From NCBI GenBank assembly GCA_030378105.1, contig JAUCGL010000013.1:1-53432 (forward strand): a stretch of 53,432 bases of DNA, in the 5' to 3' direction. Position 1 is the first letter of the stretch. The number at the start of each line of letters is the position of its first letter. Of this stretch, positions 9,727-16,940 are shown in pieces. The stretch is from Candidatus Halobeggiatoa sp. HSG11 (GTDB taxonomy: Bacteria > Pseudomonadota > Gammaproteobacteria > Beggiatoales > Beggiatoaceae). Position numbers and translations under genes: made by a program. The notes under the pieces are model-generated. The model searched no databases. It had not been told where the DNA came from and saw only the letters and a program-made list of their open reading frames with translations.

Positions 9727-10176
9727 TTAGTAATTATCATAATGCTTAAATACAGTAGTTTTACCATTTTTATCAAATGTTAACACTGAAAAAGGGGCTT
9801 TTCTATTTCCCATTTCCATTCCCGGCGTACCAACTGGCATTGCTGGAACTGTTAATCCAACTACGTCTAATTTCTCAGATAATAATCGTTTAATATCGGA
9901 GGCTGGTACATGACCCTCAATGACATAACCATCAACAATAGCTGTATGGCAAGATGCCAATTTATCAGTTATTCCATGTTTCTGCTTCAATTTATCAACA
10001 TTATTAGTTTTTATGTCAATAACACTAAATTGATGTTCTTGTAAATGTTTTATCCAACCGGAACAACAGCCACAGTTAGGACTTCTATAGACAGTAATTT
10101 CTTGAGTTTCAGCACTGTATCCATAGGGGGATATTGCTAATAACAATATGATTATTAAGATGTTATAAGTTCGCAT
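9727..10176 (-). CDS. DUF411 periplasmic copper-associated protein
   Basis: 149 residues. Signal peptide (about 1-21), then the DUF411 core with a YRSPNCGCCSGWIKHL metal-binding motif, CHTAIVDGYVIEGHVP and AMPVGTPGMEMG. DUF411 proteins occur with copper-resistance genes and are thought to bind copper through the CxCC and Met-rich motifs. The copper ATPase copA lies about 11 kb away across the integron, so the two are not an operon here. Start is the ATG followed by Arg-Thr-Tyr. Confidence 0.88.
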   Translation of the reverse strand: MRTYNILIIILLLAISPYGYSAETQEITVYRSPNCGCCSGWIKHLQEHQFSVIDIKTNNVDKLKQKHGITDKLASCHTAIVDGYVIEGHVPASDIKRLLSEKLDVVGLTVPAMPVGTPGMEMGNRKAPFSVLTFDKNGKTTVFKHYDNY

Positions 10177-10216
10177 AATTTTCCGAAAACAAATCGTATC
10201 TGAATCTAATGTGATT

Positions 10217-10350
10217 CAATAGTATGGACAGTTTTTCAAGGTATAACTTCAATAATTGTTAAGATTTATATTATATATGTTTTATTAAATCTAAGTAAAT
10301 CATATTATAACGCCTTATTTTATAACCTTAAAAACTGTTTGAACTATTGG
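10217..10350. repeat. MITE-like inverted-repeat element, family 2
   Basis: About 134 bp bounded by imperfect inverted repeats of about 28 bp containing GGACAGTTTTT on the left and AAAAACTGTTTGAACTATTG on the right. It has no coding capacity. A same-sized relative is at 37430-37563 and a weaker one at about 53121-53236. Confidence 0.7.
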
Positions 10351-10999
10351 TAGTTAAGAATATTTATAAACCTAACTTGACATTTTAATACAATATCCAT
10401 CTTAATACAATAATGTTGAAATTATACCAGTTGCTCTCGTTAAAAAGAAATCAATAACATGAAAAAAATTAAAAAATCATTAGGGCGAACGAAGACCTTG
10501 CATAAATTACCATCTTTAAAAAAATTGATACAGATTAATATTAAAAAAATAACACACTGAAAAAAGCAAGAATAATTCAATAGGACTTAACGCATTGACA
10601 AGACAAACATTTAATGAAACTGTTTAAATATTGAAATATCGTTCCCAAATTCTTGGTTGGGAACGCACTGCTTAAGAAGCTCCGCTTCGTCATTGACAAT
10701 GACATATAGTAATTCTTAATTATGAATGCTTAATTATTAATTAAAATCTATAAAAATATCAAATTCTTGCTTAATATAACTGTAGTATATTTAATTGGAA
10801 AATGATATATCTTATCTCAATTCAAAGCAGAGCTTTAACGACATTGTGTTTCCAAACAGGAGTTCTCATCGTTATACATTAAGTCAAAAGTATCGAATGT
10901 AGGGTGGATAAGCGGGAGCGTCATCTACCATTTGAGTTGGATTTAATAATGTTGTGTGGTGTATGACACTTCATTTATACACCTTACGAGTTACAATGG
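10351..10999. other. Gene-poor repeat-rich stretch left of the cassette array
   Basis: A 33-codon frame at 10459-10560 (MKKIKKSLGRTKTLHKL...) is very basic and not convincing as a gene. Around 10641-10671 is a palindrome CGTTCCCAA...TTGGGAACG that recurs elsewhere. About 10708-10800 (AATTCTTAATTATGAATG...) recurs at about 25583-25680. About 10960-10996 carries the TATACACCTTACGAGTTA repeat also seen inside cassettes. No attC is seen left of 11011. Confidence 0.55.
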
Positions 11000-11010
11000 A
11001 TGATATATTT

Positions 11011-11062
11011 ACCTAACACCCTGCTTCACCAGCCGAAGGTCGGATCCAAGATTAAGTTAGAA
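11011..11062 (-). repeat. attC site A (outermost in the array)
   Basis: Starts with ACCTAAC and ends with GTTAGAA, enclosing an imperfect palindrome with GCCGA-agg-TCGG at its tip. On the minus strand its core is GTTAGGT, a match to GTTRRRY. It closes the last recognisable cassette. Confidence 0.75.
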
Positions 11063-11073
11063 TTAATTTGTAA

Positions 11074-11325
11074 TTATTTGTTGGGTTCAGCTACTTTTTT
11101 AGCAGGTTCAGCAGTGGTTTCTTTTGATATTACACGTTGTAAACTTGCACTTAAAGCACCAATCAATGCTCCGAATGAAATCTCCAAAACATCAGTCATT
11201 GATATGGCAAATTTTGTAATAGTTTCATATATATTTTCATTTGATGGTGGAAATATCAATAGAGAAATGTGTATACCAACTGAAACTAATATCGCAAAGA
11301 TGAAAATTCCAAGGTAACTAAACAA
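11074..11325 (-). CDS. Small membrane protein, 5' end probably disrupted by an IS200-type insertion
   Basis: 83 residues from a TTG codon: one or two hydrophobic helices (IFIFAILVSVGIHISLLIF; FGALIGALSASL) and a charged tail ending EPNK. The frame opens exactly at the edge of the IS200-type element, so the native start has probably been separated from the body. The stop is 11 bp from attC A, as expected for a cassette gene. I do not recognise the family. Confidence 0.55.
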   Translation of the reverse strand: MFSYLGIFIFAILVSVGIHISLLIFPPSNENIYETITKFAISMTDVLEISFGALIGALSASLQRVISKETTAEPAKKVAEPNK

Positions 11326-11940
11326 CCACCCGCTAAAAGACGGGTGGGTTAGAGAGAATGGCGACTGAAAGTCGGGATACAGGGCGAATAGCCCTGTTAA
11401 TTTGGTGATTCTCCATCTTCTGTTTTAAAATTATCACTGGGGTTTGCTTCAAAATGGTGTTCCAAATAGTTTTTAATCATATCTTCTGTCATTTGTCCTA
11501 CAGAAACACAAAAATAGCCTCTTGCCCAAAAGTGTTTGCCCCAATACCTTTTTTTCAGTACAGGGAATTCCTCAAACAGCTTTCTTGCACTGCGTCCCTT
11601 TATTTTTCTCATTATTTCACTTGGAGCCATATTAGGAGGAGCCGATACTGCTATATGCACATGCTCTTTGCTGACTACGCCACTTAATATTCGGATTTCG
11701 AACGCTTCGCAGGTTTGCCTTACAAGCTCCCGTACCCTTATGGCTATGTCTCCTTTTAAAACTTGGTATCTATATTTCGTGACCCACACAAAGTGGTATT
11801 CAACATTGTAAACAGTGTGACTTCCGTAACGATATTCCATACCTTATTGTAAAGCATTGGAGATAAATCTGTTCGCCTGAAAGGCGAAGGTTTTAACCTT
11901 GTGCATGGAAAATAAAAATGATTGTCTTTACTGTAATATC
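11318..11940 (-). mobile_element. IS200-type insertion in the last cassette
   Basis: The element carries one tnpA (11397-11840) and no tnpB. It is bounded by hairpins rather than inverted repeats: AACCACCCG...CGGGTGGGTT at about 11321-11350, ACAGGGC...GCCCTGT near 11380-11398, and TTCGCCTGAAAGGCGAA at about 11872-11888. Exact ends are estimates because this family makes no target duplication. It lies between attC B and attC A and splits that cassette. Confidence 0.75.
11397..11840 (-). CDS. tnpA: IS200/IS605-type transposase TnpA (Y1 HUH)
   Basis: 147 residues. The start has the family signature YHFVWVTKYRYQVL. The HUH motif is H60-V-H62, and the catalytic Tyr is Tyr125 in MIKNYLEHHF. TnpA dimers cut and rejoin single-stranded hairpin ends and favour lagging-strand DNA. 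The length is normal and no frameshift is visible, so the element may still be active. Confidence 0.92.
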   Translation of the reverse strand: MEYRYGSHTVYNVEYHFVWVTKYRYQVLKGDIAIRVRELVRQTCEAFEIRILSGVVSKEHVHIAVSAPPNMAPSEIMRKIKGRSARKLFEEFPVLKKRYWGKHFWARGYFCVSVGQMTEDMIKNYLEHHFEANPSDNFKTEDGESPN

Positions 11941-11950
11941 CATATCTTTT

Positions 11951-12003
11951 GTCTAATGCCATTCTTGAGCGGCTGAAAGTCCGCCTCCAAGATTAAGTTA
12001 AGA
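11951..12003 (-). repeat. attC site B (slightly degenerate)
   Basis: Reads TCTAATG at the left instead of TCTAAC, then TTCTTGAGCGG...CCGCCTCCAAG, and ends GTTAAGA. The palindromic body matches the other attC sites, but the cleavage-side box has lost the C of AAC, so recombination here may be weak. Confidence 0.65.
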
Positions 12004-12130
12004 GATAAGGTGCATGATGCTATCGCTTATGCACCCTATAAATTTACAATTTATCAATCATATACGGCTTACGAGCTTGACAAGTAACAGAGTATCTACC
12101 AAATAACAATTTATTAATCAGACATATATG
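12004..12130. repeat. Short hairpin repeat GGTGCAT...ATGCACC and tandem CTTACGAG units
   Basis: A hairpin GGTGCATGATGCTATCGCTTATGCACC at about 12010-12037 (split here by its loop) recurs at about 14439-14467. Two nearby units share ACAATTTAT...TATA(C/T)GGCTTACGAG. No gene is visible. Confidence 0.6.
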
Positions 12131-12175
12131 GCTTACGAGTTTCTCCTACCGACAGGTTGGAGAGCAAGAGTAAGT
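12131..12175 (-). repeat. Decayed attC-like site
   Basis: CTTACGAGTTTCTCC-tACC...GGTtGGAGAGCAAGAGTAAG has the palindromic body of the array's attC sites, but the outer AAC/GTT boxes are replaced by TTAC/GTAA. It is probably a dead attC or one overwritten by the CTTACGAG repeat. Confidence 0.45.
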
Positions 12176-12185
12176 GTTATAAATA

Positions 12186-12270
12186 GGGTAGGTTGGGTTA
12201 GTGGCAACGTAACCCAACATTTTTGACCATTAAGTCGGGTTACGCTTCGCTAACCCGACCTACCCGGCTG
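12186..12270. repeat. Paired palindromic repeats (GGTTGGGTTAG / GTCGGGTTACG type)
   Basis: Two adjacent hairpins: GGTTGGGTTA...TAACCCAAC and GTCGGGTTAcgcttcgcTAACCCGAC. This is a short dispersed repeat class; similar units occur around 12577 and 38805. No coding capacity. Confidence 0.6.
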
Positions 12271-12460
12271 CCATTAAGTTAAGGAAATAACGATTATTAA
12301 TCAATACGTTATAATGTTGACTATTTAGCATAGCAAAATGACGTAGCTCAATAATTAACTAAAAATATTGAAGTATTTTTTAAGGTGCAATTTTTGCTTA
12401 ACAGATGATTTTATATGTATAGCATTGATAATAAATATAAATTCCTTAACTTAATGGCAG
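12268..12460. repeat. MITE-like element with CTGCCATTAAGTTAAGGA ends
   Basis: A 193-bp element with imperfect terminal inverted repeats of about 38 bp (left CTGCCATTAAGTTAAGGAAAT, split by mismatches further in; right is its complement). The interior is AT-rich and non-coding. The same terminal motif, shortened, occurs inside the nested repeat at 45796-46137. Confidence 0.65.
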
Positions 12461-12480
12461 TGACCGGCTCCCCCCTGAAA

Positions 12481-12573
12481 TTAAGAAAAAAAAGATTTCA
12501 AAGGAGAGAGTGCAATTTTAATGGATTGAAAAGCGGAGAAACCTTGACGTTGACCAGTATTGACAATAGAACG
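12481..12573 (-). pseudogene. Transposase C-terminal remnant
   Basis: On the minus strand this reads about 30 codons, RSIVNTGQRQGFSAFQ then SIKIALSPLKSFFS and a stop, with no start codon. The polypeptide looks like the tail of a DDE-type transposase, but the family is uncertain. It is bounded on both sides by short repeats, so it is a fossil fragment. Confidence 0.4.
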
Positions 12574-12576
12574 AAC

Positions 12577-12690
12577 TGAAGTCGGGTAGGGTTGGTGAAG
12601 CAAAGTGTTAGTGACCATTTATGATTTAATAAAATACAGTTGATTAGATTTATGTTTGGTCGGTTTCATTTCATTACACCGACCCTACAT
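12577..12690. repeat. GGTAGGGTYGGTGAAGCA-type palindromic repeat
   Basis: The left arm GTAGGGTTGGTGAAGCAAAG and right arm CGGTTTCATTTCATTACACC...CCCTACA pair across an AT-rich loop. A relative lies at about 38801-39135, where a further element is inserted. Confidence 0.6.
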
Positions 12691-12975
12691 GGCTGGGCTA
12701 AAATCACTGGTAGAATGGGAGTTTTTTAAATGTGGCGAATCGCCACAATTAGAATTTCTTAATAATTGGGTATGTCTTGAGATAATAAATTCCCATAAGT
12801 CTTGCTTTCTTAAAATCTCTTTAAGAGGTATGGGTTCAAGATTTTTTGCTTTTCTATTTCTATTTCTATTACCCATTTCCAAAACTTGAGATACTTTACC
12901 CATCATTGTTTTATGACCAATTTCTAAAATTCCAAAATTTCCTATTTTTACGGTCATCATTTGGTTAGTTTTCAT
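12685..12975 (-). CDS. KilA-N-like antirepressor fragment (cassette gene, 3' end rewritten by a repeat)
   Basis: 96 residues. Residues 1-70 (GNFGILEIGHKTMMGKVSQV..., KDLWEF-like DLWEFIISRHTQLL) resemble the start of KilA-N-type phage regulators. After about residue 72 the frame runs through a GTGGCGA/TCGCCAC palindrome and other repeat DNA, so the original C-terminus is lost. It sits between attC C and the decayed site at 12131, in the cassette orientation. The family assignment is tentative; it could be a dead gene. Confidence 0.4.
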   Translation of the reverse strand: MKTNQMMTVKIGNFGILEIGHKTMMGKVSQVLEMGNRNRNRKAKNLEPIPLKEILRKQDLWEFIISRHTQLLRNSNCGDSPHLKNSHSTSDFSPAM

Positions 12976-13019
12976 ATATATTTAACTATTTTAAACCTAC
13001 CATCATTCTAATATATTTT

Positions 13020-13072
13020 TGCTAACACCATTCTTGAGCCGCCGACAGGTCCGCTCCAAGATAAAGTTAGAA
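13020..13072 (-). repeat. attC site C
   Basis: TGCTAAC ... TTCTTGAGCCGCCGAcaggTCcGCTCCAAG ... GTTAGAA (split by the loop). It begins 7 bp beyond the stop of the BRO-type gene, whose cassette it closes. Confidence 0.82.
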
Positions 13073-13078
13073 CTAATT

Positions 13079-13948
13079 TTACTTTGCACTTTTTAGTTCT
13101 AGTTTATTTATGAGTTTATCTGCTTTTTCCTGATTCCAAACTCCAAGATATTTTTGTAACCTTTTACCATCTATTTTTTTAACCAGATTGAACAAGGTTT
13201 GTCCTTTTTTGTTTGTGCCTCTTTTATTAAGATTCCAGCCCCTGTAAGATTTGGGAATATCAACTTCAGAATGAGATGATTCAATCTTTGGTAATTTTTT
13301 TGTAGTAGAACCATTAAGTACGGTATTATTTTTTGGTAATACTTTATTTACTACATTCTCTCCAACTTCAGTAAACTCAAATCCCCAACGTTTTTTCAGG
13401 TCAATTCCTGTATCTTTACGTATGGAATCAATTGCTTTTTGTACAGATACAGCTCCACCAAAACCAATTTCTGTTAGCCCCTCTTTACGTTTTCTAAACA
13501 TTTTTTCTAATGCTACATCATCTTCAGCCATACGTCCAAGCGAACTACATAGTGGTTGGTTATTAGTTTTTTCGGAATGTTCATTTCCCAAATATGCACC
13601 AGTTATCATTATTTCGTAAAGAACATCTTCTGCCCAATCTCTGAACTGTTTTGCATATTTTCCTTCGCAGTGCATGGATACTCGAATTATTCCACGATAT
13701 GAATAAGCTACCCTAGATGGATTACCACGCCCATTACTACCGTCAGTTTGCGTGACAGTAATCGTTATAAAATGTGTACCTTCTTTTAGCTCTTCTTTTT
13801 TAACTAGTTGTGAATGAAGTTCTCGTAAATCAGAAACTCCAATAGCCCCACTCAACTGTTTTCGGAGAACCCATTTTTCTTCATTTCTGTTAAAAATTTC
13901 TAAAGGAAACTCATGTTCATTTGATTTGAACAACAAAATTTGATTCAT
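13079..13948 (-). CDS. BRO-N/antirepressor-type DNA-binding protein (cassette gene)
   Basis: 289 residues. The N-terminal half has a BRO-N-like pattern: W-V-L-RKQLSGAIGVSDLRELHSQL, then VAYSYRGIIRVSMHCEGKYAKQFRDWAEDVLYEI, with the typical A..FRDW..DVL helix at about 110-125. The C-terminal half (about 230-285) has a WNLNKRGTNKKGQTLFNLVKK module with no known role to me. BRO-N proteins are phage antirepressors or host-modulating DNA binders. Its stop is 7 bp before attC C. The 5' flank contains an inverted repeat TTACAGAAC...GTTCTGTAA (about 13991-14045) that could be an operator or leader hairpin. Confidence 0.75.
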   Translation of the reverse strand: MNQILLFKSNEHEFPLEIFNRNEEKWVLRKQLSGAIGVSDLRELHSQLVKKEELKEGTHFITITVTQTDGSNGRGNPSRVAYSYRGIIRVSMHCEGKYAKQFRDWAEDVLYEIMITGAYLGNEHSEKTNNQPLCSSLGRMAEDDVALEKMFRKRKEGLTEIGFGGAVSVQKAIDSIRKDTGIDLKKRWGFEFTEVGENVVNKVLPKNNTVLNGSTTKKLPKIESSHSEVDIPKSYRGWNLNKRGTNKKGQTLFNLVKKIDGKRLQKYLGVWNQEKADKLINKLELKSAK

Positions 13949-13990
13949 TTTAAACTTCCATCATTTAAGTGTATTCCATCTAAATATAAA

Positions 13991-14045
13991 TTACAGAACA
14001 GGCAGCGATGGAACTCTGTTTTTCGGGAGCGACCCTAGTTCTGTA
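13991..14045. promoter_or_regulatory. Inverted repeat upstream of the BRO-type cassette gene
   Basis: A 9-bp perfect repeat TTACAGAAC / GTTCTGTAA flanks a GC-richer loop, 43-97 bp before the gene start and inside the same cassette. It may be an operator or RNA hairpin carried with the cassette; the function is not shown by sequence. Confidence 0.4.
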
Positions 14046-14078
14046 AACCTTTTAAATAACAATTAATTATTTGTAATC

Positions 14079-14131
14079 ACCTAACACCATTCTTGAGCCC
14101 CCGATAGGTCGGCTCCAAGACCAAGTTAGAA
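14079..14131 (-). repeat. attC site D
   Basis: ACCTAAC at 14079-14085 and GTTAGAA at 14125-14131 enclose TTCTTGAGC...GCTCCAAGA. The minus-strand core GTTAGGT is a full match to GTTRRRY. Confidence 0.88.
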
Positions 14132-14156
14132 TTAATTTTACTCTGCCCCCCTAAAT

Positions 14157-14363
14157 TTAGTGATTATGAAAAAAAAAGTAATAAATAGGTAAATAACTAA
14201 TTGATATGTAGAATATAAATAATATTCCTGCTACGAATAGAGTAGCACATCCAATACTCTTAATTTCATCTTTACTTTCTTCATTAGAGGAATTCCTAAA
14301 AGATATGTAGAATATAATAGATAATATTCCGACTACAAATAGGGTAGCGTATCCAATACTCAT
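14157..14363 (-). CDS. Small membrane protein with an internal duplication (cassette gene)
   Basis: 68 residues built from two near-identical halves: SIGYATLFVVGILSIIFYIS and SIGCATLFVAGILFIFYIS, linked by a charged loop, each forming a membrane helix. The matching DNA repeats are visible around 14210-14260 and 14300-14363. It lies between attC E and attC D, in cassette orientation. No family recognised; it could be a small toxin or a simple membrane peptide. Confidence 0.6.
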   Translation of the reverse strand: MSIGYATLFVVGILSIIFYISFRNSSNEESKDEIKSIGCATLFVAGILFIFYISISYLPIYYFFFHNH

Positions 14364-14383
14364 AATTTCATCTTTATTTTTTT

Positions 14384-14437
14384 ACCTAACACCATTCTTG
14401 AGCCGCCGATAGGTCGGCCTCCAAGACCAAGTTAGAA
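14384..14437 (-). repeat. attC site E
   Basis: ACCTAAC (14384-14390) to GTTAGAA (14431-14437), with tip GCCGAtaggTCGGCC. The minus-strand core is GTTAGGT. A GGTGCATGACGCTACCG hairpin repeat follows directly on the cassette side. Confidence 0.88.
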
Positions 14438-14528
14438 ATGAGGTGCATGACGCTACCGCTTATGCACCCTACCAAATTGTAATTTTATACACCTTACGAG
14501 TTATCCCAATTATCTATTGACATGTATA

Positions 14529-15137
14529 TTAGTTCAAATGCTCTTGTTCAACTAGGTTTGCTAAAAATTCTAATGCACCATAAAGTTTTGAAATATCATC
14601 AATTATATAGTTATCATCATTTTTAGTAAAGATTTCTTCTTTTAAACGTCCAAATTGCCATAAATTACCATCAGTAACAATCCCATAAACCGATTTTTCT
14701 GAATTTTTGTTAATCTTTTGTGATGCGACTAATTCAGCCAAGCATTGCCCCCAACCTTGCTCAAAATCATTTTTCTTTGCTTCAACAACAATAACGATTG
14801 GGGTTTCAAGTACCGTTTTACCTAGGGAGGATTTTTTTGAAAAAATATAATCTGGAGTACCAGATAGTACATTATCAAATGATATACTTTTTTGTATCCA
14901 AAATGAATAATTCTTATTGTGATTTTTATACATTTCTCTTAGTAGAGGTGAAATAATTAACTCACTACGAGATGCTTCTGATGAAAAAATATCAATATTC
15001 TCTTTGTTAAATTGAAAATCTTCTATGAATACTTGTGAAGGAGAGATATTTTTTTCTGAGATAAACTTCCCTTCAACATACTTTATTTTATAGGCTTTTT
15101 GTACCTCTGAAATGCTTTTGAATTCACTAAATGACAT
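14529..15137 (-). CDS. PD-(D/E)XK nuclease-like protein (cassette gene)
   Basis: 202 residues. It has the catalytic pattern of restriction-like nucleases: GTPDYIFSKK near residues 93-102 (the PD motif), then TPIVIVVEAKKNDFEQGWGQ near 114-133 (the ExK motif) and a Q-x-x-A helix. This arrangement is seen in the N-terminal domain of type I restriction subunits and in stand-alone nuclease-like proteins. It could be a defence nuclease, a toxin or a DNA repair protein; no methylase is adjacent. Start ATG has an AGGAAA sequence upstream. Between its stop and attC E is a copy of the GGTGCAT hairpin repeat. Confidence 0.72.
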   Translation of the reverse strand: MSFSEFKSISEVQKAYKIKYVEGKFISEKNISPSQVFIEDFQFNKENIDIFSSEASRSELIISPLLREMYKNHNKNYSFWIQKSISFDNVLSGTPDYIFSKKSSLGKTVLETPIVIVVEAKKNDFEQGWGQCLAELVASQKINKNSEKSVYGIVTDGNLWQFGRLKEEIFTKNDDNYIIDDISKLYGALEFLANLVEQEHLN

Positions 15138-15161
15138 GGAATATATTTCCTATTTTTATCT

Positions 15162-15212
15162 ATCTAACACTCCTCTTCTCCCACCGATAGGTCGGGAGCA
15201 AGGCAAACTAAG
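15162..15212 (-). repeat. attC site G
   Basis: Begins ATCTAAC (core GTTAGAT on the minus strand, a full GTTRRRY match) with TCCTCTTCTCCCaCCGAtaggTCGGGAGCAAGG body. The far box is AAACTAAG instead of AAGTTAG, so the outer pairing is weakened. Confidence 0.75.
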
Positions 15213-15242
15213 CGGGTAAAGCAATGTGTGAACGAGCAGACC

Positions 15243-15296
15243 TACTAACACCGCTCTTCTCTCGCCGATAGGTCGGAGAGCAAGGCAAAGTTAGCC
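15243..15296 (-). repeat. attC site H
   Basis: TACTAAC to GTTAGCC around GCTCTTCTCTCGCCGA...TCGGAGAGCAAGG (split at the loop). Together with about 60 bp on its cassette side it is identical to attC K. Only about 80 bp separate its core from that of attC G, so the cassette between them carries no gene. Confidence 0.85.
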
Positions 15297-15521
15297 TTTT
15301 TTGTTTAAATTGTTGGGCCCAATTTTAATTCGAGCCTGACCCTTTTTTTGCCTTGTTGATAAAATAAATAAATCATGTGCATCAGTTAATCTGATACACG
15401 TAACTTAACATGTAAAATCAGTTTGCCTTGTCTGCATGCGAAGTAATGCCAAGCTAAACCGACATTCATCATCACTTACAGTAGGTAGGACATGTCAGGA
15501 CATCTAACAATATATGGGGTG
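15297..15521. other. 3' flank of the lipid-binding-protein cassette
   Basis: No gene. The part up to 15357 is identical to 17122-17182. A run of T (CCTTTTTTTG) on the plus strand and GGGCCC are visible, but there is no clear terminator. The remainder is unique to this cassette. Confidence 0.5.
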
Positions 15522-15932
15522 TTATTGCCTTTCGAAGAATTGCGTTGAAACTACATCCTCACAAATATATTGGACCGCTACACCTTTATCGCTAAATTCC
15601 CGAATGATTTTAATTGACTTCTCAGTTGATTTTTTTGCTACCTGGCTTTGTACTAAAATCTGTTCTCCTTCAGCCGTAAATATCGTTTTACACGCACGAC
15701 CATCGAAAGCAGTTTCCTCAAACTCCTTTCCTATCTCAAAATTGTCTTCGAATGATTTCACTGTGGTACTCGTTTTCATCTTCCATTTACCTGGAGAGAC
15801 TTCCGTTATTTCTAAAATGGGGGGGCTGGCTGTCAATGCCTTTCGTACTACAAAATTAACACCTAATTTTGCCAGATAGGCATCCCAATTTTCTTCTTGT
15901 GTCCGTTTATAAGTTCCACTTATATTCATCAT
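15522..15932 (-). CDS. Intracellular lipid-binding protein (FABP/CRBP-like), cassette gene
   Basis: 136 residues, about the length of animal fatty-acid-binding proteins. Collinear family landmarks are ISGTYKRTQEENWDAYLAKLGV at the N-terminus (equivalent to G-T-W-K...NFDDYMKSLGV; split here by the fold's first turn), FVVRKALTAS, KMKTSTTVKSFEDNFEIGKEFEETAFDGR, and KIIREFSDKGV. The usual carboxylate-binding R-x-Y near the C-terminus is Q-F-F, as in retinol-binding CRBP. The fold is a ten-strand beta clam holding a fatty acid or retinoid in the cytosol. Such proteins are known mainly from animals. A clear Shine-Dalgarno (AGGA) precedes the ATG. It lies between attC I and attC H. Confidence 0.78.
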   Translation of the reverse strand: MMNISGTYKRTQEENWDAYLAKLGVNFVVRKALTASPPILEITEVSPGKWKMKTSTTVKSFEDNFEIGKEFEETAFDGRACKTIFTAEGEQILVQSQVAKKSTEKSIKIIREFSDKGVAVQYICEDVVSTQFFERQ

Positions 15933-15948
15933 ATTTTTCCTGTAATAA

Positions 15949-16001
15949 AAATAACACCTCTCTTCTCCTGCCGATAGGTCGGGAGCAAGGGCAAGTTAGA
16001 A
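15949..16001 (-). repeat. attC site I
   Basis: AAATAAC to GTTAGAA with body CTCTTCTCCTGCCGA...TCGGGAGCAAGG. It closes the ORF6N cassette, whose stop lies 8 bp away. Confidence 0.85.
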
Positions 16002-16008
16002 TATTTGA

Positions 16009-16845
16009 TTAAATCAATTGACCTTGAGGCCCTTCTAAAATAGAAATTACTGATTCAAGCCACATCATTTGTTGAATTGGCCTTCCATCTTTATGTTTTT
16101 TACTTGTATCTTTCAAAACTATAAAAGGTCTTCCATTTTCTGTCGGTTTCCAACACTTTTTATTTTTTGCATCCCTAAATGATTCTTGAAGTCCTTCTTT
16201 TTCCAATATTTTATTCACTTTTTGTGCGGACAGTCCACCAACCATTTTTCCTATTGCTGTTGGAGTTAGGTGTATTTTTTGAGGTTCACAAATAAGTTGT
16301 TTTTGTTCTAAAAGTTCGAGAGGATCATAACCTGTGAGTTTAAATACTGCTTTACTTGCAGAAATAATAGCTTGATTCCCTATTAAACCAGATGTTTCTG
16401 CTATACGTTTACAAGCTTCAAATTGGTCGGCAATATCTATTGCAATATTACCTTGTATGGAACTTTTTGTATGATCAAAATATACATTTATTAATTGGCG
16501 TTGAACTTGCCATGCCAAATTATCATGAAAGGATTTAACTAACATGAGATAACCCATTTCATACAGTACAATTAGGCTACGAATTTTATTTATGCTATCA
16601 GATTTTGCGAAGACGTTTTTCGTTGTTGCAAAAAGTACAAGAAAATCAGTAAGTTTTTTCTCAGTAAGAATTTCATAATCCTCACCTTGAATAAATTTAG
16701 TTTTATGTTGACGAAAGTTACGACCTGCTGTGCCTTTTGGACGTTTATGTACAATATCCATCATATGAAGAGTGATAACTGGTTGATCATTATATTGAAT
16801 TGCAGGTAGTTTAGTACCAACAATACTGATCAATTGCTCAGACAT
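16009..16845 (-). CDS. ORF6N-domain phage antirepressor-type protein (cassette gene)
   Basis: 278 residues. N-terminal ORF6N domain (about 10-125): LPAIQYNDQPVITLHMMDIVH, GRNFRQHKTKFIQGEDYE, LVLYEMGYLMLVKSFHD. The central part (about 185-240) has LTPTAIGKMVGG, a small helix-turn-helix-like segment, followed by a KilA-C-like end with KKCWKPTENGRPF and MMWLESVISIL. Such proteins are antirepressors of temperate phages. Start ATG has a strong AGGAGT Shine-Dalgarno. It lies between attC J and attC I. Confidence 0.82.
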   Translation of the reverse strand: MSEQLISIVGTKLPAIQYNDQPVITLHMMDIVHKRPKGTAGRNFRQHKTKFIQGEDYEILTEKKLTDFLVLFATTKNVFAKSDSINKIRSLIVLYEMGYLMLVKSFHDNLAWQVQRQLINVYFDHTKSSIQGNIAIDIADQFEACKRIAETSGLIGNQAIISASKAVFKLTGYDPLELLEQKQLICEPQKIHLTPTAIGKMVGGLSAQKVNKILEKEGLQESFRDAKNKKCWKPTENGRPFIVLKDTSKKHKDGRPIQQMMWLESVISILEGPQGQLI

Positions 16846-16886
16846 AATTTACTCCTAAATATATAACTGAAAATTTTATTGCTATT

Positions 16887-16940
16887 ATCTAACACTCCTC
16901 TTCTCCCGCCGATAGGTCGGCCTCTAAGATAAAGTTAGAA
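16887..16940 (-). repeat. attC site J
   Basis: ATCTAAC (core GTTAGAT on the minus strand) to GTTAGAA, with body CTCTTCTCCCGCCGA...TCGGCCTCTAAG (split at the tip). Confidence 0.86.

Noticed and set aside
10459-10560. 33-codon basic frame left of the integron
   Set aside because: No ribosome-binding site, no homology I recognise, and it lies among repeats.
12685-16845. A prophage, because of the antirepressor genes
   Set aside because: No structural, packaging or lysis genes; each gene is separately flanked by attC sites.
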